NCBI GenBank assembly: GCA_002441345.1
Contig: DJVU01000076.1
Location: forward strand, 1 to 36,303
DNA: 36,303 bases
From: Bacteroidales bacterium UBA6248
GTDB taxonomy: Bacteria > Bacteroidota > Bacteroidia > Bacteroidales > Lentimicrobiaceae
Direction of reading: 5' to 3'
The notes beneath the pieces were generated by a model that saw nothing but the letters and a program-made list of their open reading frames with translations, was not told where the DNA came from and ran no database searches. The position numbers and the translations under genes are program-made. Positions 16,061 through 23,843 of the stretch are shown piece by piece (the first letter of the stretch is position 1; every line of letters begins with the position of its first letter).

Positions 16061-16094
16061 TTTGCTTTAAAGCGTTAAGGATTTACTATTTTTG
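16061..16094 (+). promoter_or_regulatory. promoter for the small lipoprotein / SprT-like gene pair
   Basis: TTTG at 16061-16064 and TATTTTTG at 16087-16094 match the Bacteroidota -33/-7 boxes with a 22-base gap, slightly longer than ideal. RNA would begin near 16101, about 26 bases before the ATG at 16127. Confidence 0.5.
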
Positions 16095-16126
16095 AAGTCT
16101 TAATCATTTTACCTATTGTAAGAAGT

Positions 16127-16312
16127 ATGAATTTAAGAAAAATCAGAGTTATTACCCTGCTGGCTGCAGCTGTTGCCCTGCTGGCCGTTTCGTGTTCCAC
16201 TCCTGCCTACAAGCAGAATAAGTACAAGAGGGCCAAGCGTTTCAACGATTGCGGATGCATGCAGAAACAGACGGATGCCCCGGGGGTTTTGAGTTATAAT
16301 GAACAGAAATAG
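16127..16312 (+). CDS. small lipoprotein of unknown function
   Basis: A 61-residue protein. It has a basic start (MNLRKIRVI), a hydrophobic core and the lipobox LLAVSCS, so Cys would be residue 23 and the mature peptide only about 39 residues. The mature part is basic (YKQNKYKRAKRFND) and then has a CGCMQK cluster. I do not recognise a family with confidence; small Cys-containing lipoproteins like this are common in Bacteroidota. The reading frame overlaps the next gene by 14 bases, which points to coupled translation. A promoter with both boxes sits just upstream, supporting that this is a real gene rather than a chance frame. Confidence 0.65.
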   Translation: MNLRKIRVITLLAAAVALLAVSCSTPAYKQNKYKRAKRFNDCGCMQKQTDAPGVLSYNEQK

Positions 16313-16943
16313 GGATCTTGAAGCTGCACTTATACGGTATCTTCCGGGGGATTGTGTGCCGGCCGTTCTGAATTGGTTCAACATTCATCCCGTGGTTTTG
16401 CGCATCAGCAGGAGCCGCAGGAGCAAGCTCGGAGATTTCAGGGGTGGTACCAGGCTGACTCCGCCGGTGATTTCCGTTAATCACAACCTCAATAAATACA
16501 GCTTTCTGGTGACGCTTATCCACGAGATGGCGCATGCGGAAGTGTTCTTTACAAACAGCAGGCGGGTAAAGCCCCATGGTGAAGAGTGGAAAAATGCATG
16601 CAGGATTCTTGGTAACGCCTTTCTGGATGAAAGCACACTGCCCGGTGATTTCAGGCATGCTTTTGCAGCCTATCTTGAGAACCCGTCTGCTTCCAGCACA
16701 TCCAATGCAAAGTTGTCGGAAGTGCTCCGAAGTTACGATCCGCCAGGCCTTACCACCCGGATTTCAGAGCTGGAGGAAAATGCTTTTTTTGTCATTCCCG
16801 GCGGAAGAGTTTTCAGGAAAGGGAAGAAAATACGTACCCGGTACCGCTGCGAATGCCTTAACAATAAACGAATTTATCTTTTCAGTCCGCTGGCTGAAAT
16901 TTTACCTGTTGATGAACCCGGTACATCCGGTTCCCTGAGGTGA
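16299..16943 (+). CDS. SprT-like zinc metalloprotease-fold protein
   Basis: A 214-residue protein with an SprT-like core. The zinc motif is TLIHEMAHAEV (His75, Glu76, His79), followed by KPHGEEWKNA, where His93 in the family's HGxxW motif is the third ligand. The C-terminal part includes TRYRCECLNNKRIYLF, possibly a degenerate zinc ribbon with only two nearby cysteines. SprT-like proteins relate to the eukaryotic SPRTN protease that digests DNA-protein crosslinks; bacterial members are little characterised. The ATG at 16299 lies inside the preceding small lipoprotein gene. A mannose-1-phosphate guanylyltransferase gene follows after 40 bases. Confidence 0.85.
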   Translation: MNRNRDLEAALIRYLPGDCVPAVLNWFNIHPVVLRISRSRRSKLGDFRGGTRLTPPVISVNHNLNKYSFLVTLIHEMAHAEVFFTNSRRVKPHGEEWKNACRILGNAFLDESTLPGDFRHAFAAYLENPSASSTSNAKLSEVLRSYDPPGLTTRISELEENAFFVIPGGRVFRKGKKIRTRYRCECLNNKRIYLFSPLAEILPVDEPGTSGSLR

Positions 16944-16983
16944 TTATTATCCTTTTTACAGACCAATAAATCAATGGAAAGAT

Positions 16984-18075
16984 ATGAATAAAAACAACTT
17001 TTGTATTATTATGGCCGGGGGCATCGGAGCCAGATTCTGGCCCATGAGCCGCTTGCATCATCCCAAGCAGTTCATCGATATTCTTGGAACCGGCGAAACC
17101 CTTATTCAGGCAACCTTCAAGCGATTTACTAAAGTGTGTCCGCCTGAAAACATTTACATCGTTACAAATGAAATTTACAAGGCGCAGGTGCTGGAGCAAC
17201 TGCCACAGCTTTCGGAAGATCAGGTTTTGTGTGAGCCATCGCGCCGTAATACGGCTCCATGCATTGCCTATGCCAATTACAGGATCCTTGCAAAAAATCC
17301 GGATGCCAATGTTGTTGTGGCTCCATCCGATCACATTATCATAAAGGAAGAGATATTCACCGAAGTGATTACTTCCGCGCTGAAAGCTTCCGCCGAAAAC
17401 AACTGGCTGCTTACCCTCGGAATACAACCCAGCCGGCCCGATACCGGTTACGGGTATATTCAGTACGACGAAGAGGAGGTTTGTCCGAAAGATCAGCGTA
17501 TACGGAAGGTGAAGACTTTTACCGAGAAACCCCAGCTTGAAATGGCCCGGCAATTTCTGGCCAGCGGCGATTTTCTTTGGAATTCGGGTATTTTCGTGTG
17601 GAGACTTAAAACCATCCTGGAGGCCTTCGACAAATACCTCCCCGAAGTCGACCAGCTTTTTAAAGCCGGAACAGGCAAATACGGATCAGATGCCGAAGAT
17701 GACTTTATCCGTAAAACCTATGCAATCTGCAAAAGCATATCCATCGACTACGGTGTAATGGAAAAGGCTTCCAACGTATTTGTCCTGGCTTCCGATTTCG
17801 GATGGAGCGACCTGGGCACCTGGGGCTCGCTTTACGATACGCGCCGGAAAGACGAGCACGGCAACGCGGTGGTTGGAAACAACGTGATGCTGTACGACAG
17901 CAAAAACTGCATTGTAAACATGCCCAAAGACAAGCTTGTAGTTCTGCACGGCCTCGACGACTACATCGTGGTGGAAGACGAAGGGGTTCTTCTGGTATGC
18001 CGTAAAGGCGACGAACAGCAGATCCGGCAGTTTGTTAACGACGTGCAGATCGAAAAAGGGGAAAAGTATGTTTAA
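16984..18075 (+). CDS. manC: mannose-1-phosphate guanylyltransferase
   Basis: A 363-residue cytoplasmic nucleotidyltransferase making GDP-mannose from mannose-1-phosphate and GTP. The nucleotide-binding signature IMAGGIGARFWPMSR with HHPKQF (residues 9-28) is diagnostic. LCEPSRRNTAPCIAYA, VAPSDHII, TFTEKPQ and FLWNSGIFVW follow in the usual order. It is the short form without the C-terminal isomerase domain, consistent with a separate manA gene at 1489. The S46 peptidase gene follows after 18 bases on the same strand, probably co-transcribed. The coding sequence is typical and complete. Confidence 0.95.
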   Translation: MNKNNFCIIMAGGIGARFWPMSRLHHPKQFIDILGTGETLIQATFKRFTKVCPPENIYIVTNEIYKAQVLEQLPQLSEDQVLCEPSRRNTAPCIAYANYRILAKNPDANVVVAPSDHIIIKEEIFTEVITSALKASAENNWLLTLGIQPSRPDTGYGYIQYDEEEVCPKDQRIRKVKTFTEKPQLEMARQFLASGDFLWNSGIFVWRLKTILEAFDKYLPEVDQLFKAGTGKYGSDAEDDFIRKTYAICKSISIDYGVMEKASNVFVLASDFGWSDLGTWGSLYDTRRKDEHGNAVVGNNVMLYDSKNCIVNMPKDKLVVLHGLDDYIVVEDEGVLLVCRKGDEQQIRQFVNDVQIEKGEKYV

Positions 18076-18093
18076 TCCAATCCATATCAACAG

Positions 18094-20307
18094 ATGAAAA
18101 AACTTTTATTCGTGTTCTTTTTAAGCTTCTCCCTTCTGGCCAGAGCCGATGAAGGAATGTGGCTGCCCCTGCTGATCGAGCGTCTCAACTACGTCGACAT
18201 GCAGAAGGAAGGACTCCGGCTGACCCCTGAAGAAATTTACAGCATCAACCACTCAAGCCTCAAGGATGCCATCATACAGTTTGGCAATGGCTGTACAGGT
18301 GAAATCATCAGCAGCCAGGGTCTCGTACTCACCAACCACCACTGCGGTTATGGTGTCATTCAGTCGCACAGCTCGCTGGAACACGATTATCTGGCCGATG
18401 GTTTCTGGGCTAAGAAAATGAGTGAGGAACTTCCCAACGAAGGACTTACCGCACGCTTTCTGGTAAGGATAGAAGATGTGACCGGCTCTATTGTTCCGGA
18501 ACTCAACGATGCTATGACCGAACCCGAACGCAATGCAAAAATATCTGAACTTGCAAAAGCCATTCAGGCTGAAGCAGTTAAAGGTACCGGCTACGATGCC
18601 CGCGTTGCTTCATTTTTCAATGGGAACGAGTTTTACCTGTTTGTTTATGAAGTCTTCCGGGACGTCCGGCTGGTAGGAGCTCCTCCTTCTTCTATCGGAA
18701 AGTTTGGTGCCGATACCGACAACTGGATGTGGCCCCGTCACACGGGCGATTTTGCCATCTTCAGGGTGTATACCGGTGCCGACGGTAAACCTGCCACTTA
18801 TTCGAAAGACAATATCCCGATGCAGCCAAAGCATCATTTGCCGGTTTCGCTCGACGGATATGAGCGCGGCGACTTTGCCATGATTATGGGTTATCCGGGA
18901 AGTACCGACCGTTACCTGACATCATGGGGTGTGAAACTGGCAATAGAAGTGAGTAATCCCACCATCGTGAAAATCCGGGATCAGAAGCTTAAAATCATGC
19001 GCAAAGACATGGATGCAGACCGGGAGGTTTCCATTAAGTACGCCTCCAAGTATGCCGGTATCTCCAACTACTGGAAGTATTTTATCGGTCAGACCCGCGG
19101 ACTGAAACGACTGGATGTGGTTGAGAAGAAAGAAGCCATTGAGGCAAAATTCCGCAGCTGGCTCAGCGAGGATCCTGCCGCAAGAGCCCGGTATGCAAAT
19201 GCACTTAACGATATTGGTTCGGCGTATGAGACAATCGGCAAATATACCCTGCAGCGCTCGTATTATATTGAATCGATGATCCGGGGTGCTGAAATAATGT
19301 CGCTGGCACAGTCGTTCGGAGGCCTGGCCAATGAACTGAAGGCCGGTAATCCTTCGGAGGAAAAGATGAACCGCATGAAAGAGTCACTGCACAATGCCGC
19401 GGACCGACATTTCAAAAACTACAACAAGCCTACCGACCACAAGTTGCTGGTGGCTATGCTCCGGATGTTCTATGAAGATGTTCCCGTTGACCAGCAGCCT
19501 GCTGCTTTCAGACAGCTGGTTGAGAAGAACAAGTGGGATTTTGAAAAAATCGCTGCTTCGATATTCTCGAAGTCTATGTTTGCCGATCATGCCGGGGTGA
19601 AAGCGTTTCTTGCAAAACCGTCTTCCAGGGCGATCGAAAAGGATCCCGCCTACAGCCTTGTACGCATGATGTTTGAGCAGTACCGCGAAAACCAGGGCAG
19701 GCTCGATGAAGCTTATGAGAAACTGGAAAGGGGCAACCGTTTGTTTGTTGCCGGTCTCATGGAAATGGAACCCAACCGCACATTCTATCCCAACGCCAAT
19801 TCAACCATGAGGCTCACGTACGGCCGGATCCTTGATTATTATCCTGCCGATGCCGTTCATTACAGGCATTATACTACCCTGACGGGTGTTATGGAGAAAG
19901 AAGATCCCGATAACTGGGAATTTGTGGTTCCCGCCAGACTAAAGGAGCTTTATGAGAAGAAGGATTTCGGCATTTATGCCATGAAAAACGGGGATATGCC
20001 GGTAGCATTCCTTTCAGATACCGACATCACGGGAGGCAATTCGGGATCACCGGTGCTGAACGGGAAAGGTGAGCTGATCGGACTTGCCTTCGACGGCAAC
20101 TGGGAAGCCATGAGCGGCGATATTGCCTTCGAACCGGAACTTCAGCGTACCATCAGCGTGGATATACGTTATGTACTCTTTATCATCGACAAGTATGCCG
20201 GTGCCGGTAACATCATCAGCGAACTGACGCTGGTTCGCGAAAAGCCGGAAACAACAAAAGAAGTACCTGCAGCAGCCGTTTCAACTGAACCTGCTTTGGT
20301 TCATTAA
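18094..20307 (+). CDS. S46 family dipeptidyl-peptidase (DPP7-type), copy 1
   Basis: A 737-residue exported serine exopeptidase. The signal peptide is MKKLLFVFFLSFSLLARA. Catalytic elements are LTNHHCGYG (His82/His83), WPRHTGDF (Asp219) and ITGGNSGSP (Ser650). S46 enzymes remove dipeptides from peptide N-termini in the periplasm. The specificity position 18 residues after the catalytic Ser is Gly668, in AFDGNWEAM. The equivalent residue is Arg in P. gingivalis DPP11 (acidic P1) and Gly in DPP7 (hydrophobic P1), so DPP7-type specificity is inferred. The C-terminus lacks a T9SS sorting domain. A paralogue lies at 23844-26018 in the opposite orientation. A strong hairpin terminator follows 13 bases after the stop. 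Confidence 0.93.
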   Translation: MKKLLFVFFLSFSLLARADEGMWLPLLIERLNYVDMQKEGLRLTPEEIYSINHSSLKDAIIQFGNGCTGEIISSQGLVLTNHHCGYGVIQSHSSLEHDYLADGFWAKKMSEELPNEGLTARFLVRIEDVTGSIVPELNDAMTEPERNAKISELAKAIQAEAVKGTGYDARVASFFNGNEFYLFVYEVFRDVRLVGAPPSSIGKFGADTDNWMWPRHTGDFAIFRVYTGADGKPATYSKDNIPMQPKHHLPVSLDGYERGDFAMIMGYPGSTDRYLTSWGVKLAIEVSNPTIVKIRDQKLKIMRKDMDADREVSIKYASKYAGISNYWKYFIGQTRGLKRLDVVEKKEAIEAKFRSWLSEDPAARARYANALNDIGSAYETIGKYTLQRSYYIESMIRGAEIMSLAQSFGGLANELKAGNPSEEKMNRMKESLHNAADRHFKNYNKPTDHKLLVAMLRMFYEDVPVDQQPAAFRQLVEKNKWDFEKIAASIFSKSMFADHAGVKAFLAKPSSRAIEKDPAYSLVRMMFEQYRENQGRLDEAYEKLERGNRLFVAGLMEMEPNRTFYPNANSTMRLTYGRILDYYPADAVHYRHYTTLTGVMEKEDPDNWEFVVPARLKELYEKKDFGIYAMKNGDMPVAFLSDTDITGGNSGSPVLNGKGELIGLAFDGNWEAMSGDIAFEPELQRTISVDIRYVLFIIDKYAGAGNIISELTLVREKPETTKEVPAAAVSTEPALVH

Positions 20308-20320
20308 ACCAGCTCTGTAC

Positions 20321-20390
20321 AAGAGGATGTCTCATAACCTGAATCCGGGGATTCCGGAATATTCCCGTGAGACATCCTCTTTTATTTTCC
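20321..20390 (+). terminator. long-stem terminator after the S46 gene
   Basis: A 14-bp perfect stem pairs 20321-20334 (AAGAGGATGTCTCA) with 20368-20381, and TTTTATTTT follows. A second small hairpin, GAATCC-GG-GGATTC (20341-20354), nests in the loop. It ends the plus-strand unit running from the lipoprotein or ManC gene through the S46 gene. Confidence 0.85.
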
Positions 20391-20486
20391 GGATTAGTGC
20401 TGGCGGAAGTCAGCACATCCATGCATTGAAGAAAGGATTACATTCCGGCTAAATAAAACCATAATCCACGGATACCAAAACATTTT

Positions 20487-20957
20487 ATGCCAATAGAAAT
20501 AGAACGCAAGTTTCTGGTTTCCTCTGCCGATTACCGCAGTCTCGCCGCACCGGTACATTACCGGCAGGGCTATCTGGCCATATTGCCCGATCGTGAGATC
20601 CGGGTAAGAATAGCCGGGGAATCGGGATTTATAGCCCTGAAAAGTAAGCTCAGCGATACGCGCAGGTTTGAGTTTGAGTATCCTGTCCCCTTGGAAGAAG
20701 CGGTTCAGATGTTTGAAATCTTCTGCACAGGGCAGAGAATCGAGAAATACCGGTATAAAATTCCTTATAAGGGGCATTTATGGGAAGTGGATGAATACCT
20801 TGGTGACAATGCCGGTCTTGTAATTGCCGAGATTGAGCTGGAAGATGCAGGACAGCCTTTTGAAAAGCCTGCCTGGGTGGGGCAGGAGGTAAGCAACGAC
20901 GACCGTTATCTGAATGCCGCACTTTCGGTAAAACCATATAAATATTGGAAAATGTGA
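20487..20957 (+). CDS. CYTH domain protein (triphosphatase-like)
   Basis: A 156-residue protein starting MPIEIERKFLV, whose Glu4-x-Glu6-x-Lys8 is the ExExK signature of the CYTH (CyaB/thiamine triphosphatase) superfamily. Downstream motifs fit the metal- and phosphate-binding tunnel: REIRVRIAG, GFIALKSK, FEFEYPVPLEEA, KYRYKIPY, WEVDEYLGDN and AEIELED. Bacterial members of this type hydrolyse inorganic triphosphate or nucleotide triphosphates; the exact substrate cannot be read from sequence. The ATG at 20487 is well supported. Its stop overlaps the GTG start of the MutS-like gene by four bases, so the two proteins are made together. Confidence 0.9.
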   Translation: MPIEIERKFLVSSADYRSLAAPVHYRQGYLAILPDREIRVRIAGESGFIALKSKLSDTRRFEFEYPVPLEEAVQMFEIFCTGQRIEKYRYKIPYKGHLWEVDEYLGDNAGLVIAEIELEDAGQPFEKPAWVGQEVSNDDRYLNAALSVKPYKYWKM

Positions 20958-22747
20958 AACGCGAACAGGTGTCGGACATATACCACAGCATGCTCGACAG
21001 GGCGGTTAGCCTGAAATCCATACAAAAACGCCGGGCGGGATGGTTTTCGGCAGCAAGGCTGACAGCTTTTGTTGCCTCGGCAATCTTTGCTGTTGCAGCG
21101 ATTACCGGATTGCCAGAGTTGTGGTGGGTTTCAGGAGCTTTGTTTGTCTTGTTTATGATGCTGATGGTGATGCACGAGCGCCTGAATAACCGGATTCGTT
21201 TTAATGCGGCTGTTATACAAGCATTGCAGCAGGAAACCGAGGCCATGACTGAAAACTTCGCTTCTTTCGACGGTGCTCCGGAGTTTCTCACGGAAGCTGC
21301 TTTTGCCGGTGATCTTGATCTTTTTGGTGAACATTCCCTGTTTCAGGCCCTCAACCGCACTGCTTCACCCGGCGGGCGCAATAAGCTGGCACGATGGCTG
21401 CTTGAAGGACTTACGGATGCGGAAACAATCAGACAGCGGCAGGAGGCGGTGAAGGAGCTGTCGGGTATGTACGAATGGAGAATACATTTCAGAGCGCATG
21501 GACTGCTGGCTGTTGAAAAAGAAAAGGCTTCAGACTCTCTGCTGTCGTGGCTCGCAATGCCTCCCTTGTTTAATGGTTTACTGTTCAGTATCCTGCTGTA
21601 TCTGATACCGCTAATTTCCGTTGCTGCAATTGTTCTGGTGGCTGCCGGTGCTATTACGGGAGGCGTTTTCCTCTTCTTTTTTCTGCTGCCGATCGCAATT
21701 ACCGGAATGTATACCGCTAAGATAAACCGCCGGCACACGTTGCTGAGCCGGAAAGTGGAGCTGTTCGGCAAGTATGCGGAGCGTTTCCGGATGATTGAGG
21801 ATCGGGTGTTCAGCAGCAGACAGATGAAGCATTTCAGTGAGAGCCTGCATTCGGGGGCTCAGTCGGCAGGCCGTGGAATACACAAGCTGAGCCGCATTAC
21901 CGCTTCGCTTGATGCCCGGCTGAACATGATTGCGGGACTTTTACTTAACTTTCTGTTATTGTGGGATATACGGCAGATGCGAAGACTTGAAAAATGGCAA
22001 AAAAATTACGGATCCCTGATTCCGCAATGGTTTGAAATTCTTGAAAATACGGAAGCACTGTCGAGTCTGGGAGCATTTGCCTGCACCGGGCCCGAATTCA
22101 TCTATCCCCAAATTGATCCGGATGGGCCGGTTGTCTGCGCCGAAGCAGCGGGTCACCCGCTTATTCCGGAAAGACAGCGGGTTTCAAATCCGGCATGTCT
22201 TGAGCACTGGGGAGAATTTAATATTATTACGGGAGCCAATATGGCGGGTAAAAGTACCTATCTCCGGACGATAGGTGTAAATATAGTGCTGGCTCTTGCC
22301 GGGGCGCCGGTATGTGCCCGCAAGTTTACCTGCCGGCCGGTGCCGGTGTTTACCAGTCTGCGTACCAGCGATAACCTGGCAACAAACCAGTCGTATTTTT
22401 ATGCAGAGTTGCTCCGCCTTAAGGAACTAATTGATCGTCTGCGCAAGGGAGAGGAATTTATTATACTCCTCGATGAAATACTGAAAGGTACGAATTCGGC
22501 CGATAAGCAATCGGGTTCCCGGGCTCTTGTTGCCCAGCTTACGCAGATGGGAGCCTCCGGTTTTATTGCCACACACGACCTGGAACTGGGCCGCCTTGCC
22601 GATTCCTTCGCCGGCAAGGTTCGGAATTATAGTTTTGAAGCTGAGATTGAGGGAGATGAACTGCGGTTTGATTATACCCTTAAGCCCGGTATTGCCCGAA
22701 ACCTGAACGCTACCTTCCTGATGAAGCGGATGGGCATAACCATTTAA
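20954..22747 (+). CDS. membrane-anchored MutS-like ATPase
   Basis: About 597 residues. Predicted membrane segments lie near residues 36-53 and 58-73, then 205-225 and 227-250. A MutS core-like block (NRTASPGGRNKLARWLL) lies between the pairs. The C-terminal ATPase has Walker A TGANMAGKST (about 427-435), the MutS-specific RTSDNLATNQSYFYAELLRL, Walker B IILLDEILKGTNS (about 503-515) and THDLELG. The N-terminal mismatch-recognition domain is absent, so it is not a canonical mismatch-repair MutS. Members of this MutS-related group in Bacteroidota are uncharacterised, as far as I know. GTG at 20954 gives a 4-base GTGA overlap with the CYTH gene; TTG at 20945 is an alternative. Confidence 0.87.
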   Translation: MKREQVSDIYHSMLDRAVSLKSIQKRRAGWFSAARLTAFVASAIFAVAAITGLPELWWVSGALFVLFMMLMVMHERLNNRIRFNAAVIQALQQETEAMTENFASFDGAPEFLTEAAFAGDLDLFGEHSLFQALNRTASPGGRNKLARWLLEGLTDAETIRQRQEAVKELSGMYEWRIHFRAHGLLAVEKEKASDSLLSWLAMPPLFNGLLFSILLYLIPLISVAAIVLVAAGAITGGVFLFFFLLPIAITGMYTAKINRRHTLLSRKVELFGKYAERFRMIEDRVFSSRQMKHFSESLHSGAQSAGRGIHKLSRITASLDARLNMIAGLLLNFLLLWDIRQMRRLEKWQKNYGSLIPQWFEILENTEALSSLGAFACTGPEFIYPQIDPDGPVVCAEAAGHPLIPERQRVSNPACLEHWGEFNIITGANMAGKSTYLRTIGVNIVLALAGAPVCARKFTCRPVPVFTSLRTSDNLATNQSYFYAELLRLKELIDRLRKGEEFIILLDEILKGTNSADKQSGSRALVAQLTQMGASGFIATHDLELGRLADSFAGKVRNYSFEAEIEGDELRFDYTLKPGIARNLNATFLMKRMGITI

Positions 22748-22770
22748 ACTTTCACGGTATTCCCGGACTT

Positions 22771-23709
22771 CTATCTGATCCGGATGCGCTGTATGTCCGC
22801 CGGGGCTTCTGGGGGAGTGCGTTCATAAAACCTGAACCAGTCAATTTCCATGCTTGCAGGGAACACGGTTTCCGCATCCGGCCTTCCCGTAAAGGGAGTA
22901 GCATCGTTGCCAACACCAAGCCCGGCAATGAAATACAGCTTTTCATTTACGTGCGGGAAAACCTGTTCCAGGCGGTACTTTCCCGGCCTCATGGGGCAGC
23001 GTTTTGTGTTTTTAAATATTCCGCCTTTAAACCGGCTCACCTGCCACATTTTCTGATCGTTGAACCAGAAGCTGATCTGGTTGGTATCCCATTCCATGGC
23101 GTAAATGTTGAAATCACCGGACATTTTTTGTTTCAGCCGGTGCCCTTTGTGAAGCATTTTACCAATCTGCCAGTTGTGGATGCTGGTATGCAGGCGGTCG
23201 GGTTTTTCCATTTCTCCTTCTACGATATCCACTTCTGCCGAAAGCTGACCGAAGGTCCAGAGAGCCGGCCAGAATCCCATGCCTTCGGGCATGCGGCATC
23301 GTATTTCGTACCGGCCATAGCCGAACGGATGGCGTGAATGTATCATTCCGGAAGTATGCGGGCGACGTTCTCCCATCCATTCTGCCTCTTCTTTTTTCGC
23401 TGTCAGATAAAGGATTCCGTTTTCAACCGTAACGTTTTCATCCAGAAAGACCTGACCCTCGTCCCCATGGGTACGGCAAAAAGCACAGCTATCACCTCCG
23501 TCGCTGGTGTACGGATACCAGGTAATCCATTTTTTTGCATCGGGCGATGATCCGTCGAATTCATCCGAAAAAGATAATACCCATTCCCCTTCCGGACAGG
23601 GAAGCGGACGTACGATCAGGGTATCGGTTTGTGCACTTGCTGCCAGTGGCAAAATGGCCAGCATTATCAGGCAATAGTTGATTTTCAGCATACTGCAAGA
23701 ATAGTACAT
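22771..23709 (-). CDS. glycoside hydrolase family 16 protein
   Basis: A 312-residue exported enzyme. The signal peptide is at residues 7-26 (MLKINYCLIMLAILPLAASA), so ATG 23691 is an alternative start to ATG 23709. The GH16 jelly roll is supported by WVLSFSDEFDGSSPDAKKW, GYGRYEIRCRMPEG and GFWPALWTFG. The catalytic motif AEVDIVEGE holds Glu159 (nucleophile), Asp161 and Glu164 (acid/base). The extra residue between them is the beta-bulge form seen in laminarinases and related beta-1,3/1,4-glucanases. The polysaccharide target cannot be fixed. It stands alone, not inside a polysaccharide utilisation locus: no SusC/SusD gene is nearby. It converges with the MutS-like gene with only 23 bases between. 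Confidence 0.9.
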   Translation of the reverse strand: MYYSCSMLKINYCLIMLAILPLAASAQTDTLIVRPLPCPEGEWVLSFSDEFDGSSPDAKKWITWYPYTSDGGDSCAFCRTHGDEGQVFLDENVTVENGILYLTAKKEEAEWMGERRPHTSGMIHSRHPFGYGRYEIRCRMPEGMGFWPALWTFGQLSAEVDIVEGEMEKPDRLHTSIHNWQIGKMLHKGHRLKQKMSGDFNIYAMEWDTNQISFWFNDQKMWQVSRFKGGIFKNTKRCPMRPGKYRLEQVFPHVNEKLYFIAGLGVGNDATPFTGRPDAETVFPASMEIDWFRFYERTPPEAPADIQRIRIR

Positions 23710-23782
23710 TTTTACTTAACCTGCACCGAAAAGGGATGAATGCTGCTGATGGGCGGAGACAAGCAAAAGCAGGGCGTTTCAA

Positions 23783-23820
23783 TAAAAAATGCCTTCAACC
23801 ATCTCGGGTTGAAGGCATTT
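23783..23820 (-). terminator. Rho-independent terminator after S46 copy 2
   Basis: A 14-bp perfect stem pairs 23787-23800 (AAATGCCTTCAACC) with 23807-23820 around a 6-base loop. On the minus strand the stem runs into a T-rich stretch (GGCATTTTTTATTG). It lies 24 bases after the S46 stop at 23844. Confidence 0.85.
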
Positions 23821-23843
23821 TCATGTGGTAAAAACCGGGATTC

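Noticed and set aside
20397..20416. GTGCTG / CAGCAC repeat after the S46 terminator.
   Set aside because: Six-base arms with an eight-base loop, no link to a promoter or gene start; treated as chance.
20945..20953. TTG start for the MutS-like gene.
   Set aside because: The GTG at 20954 forms a classic GTGA overlap with the CYTH stop and loses only three residues.
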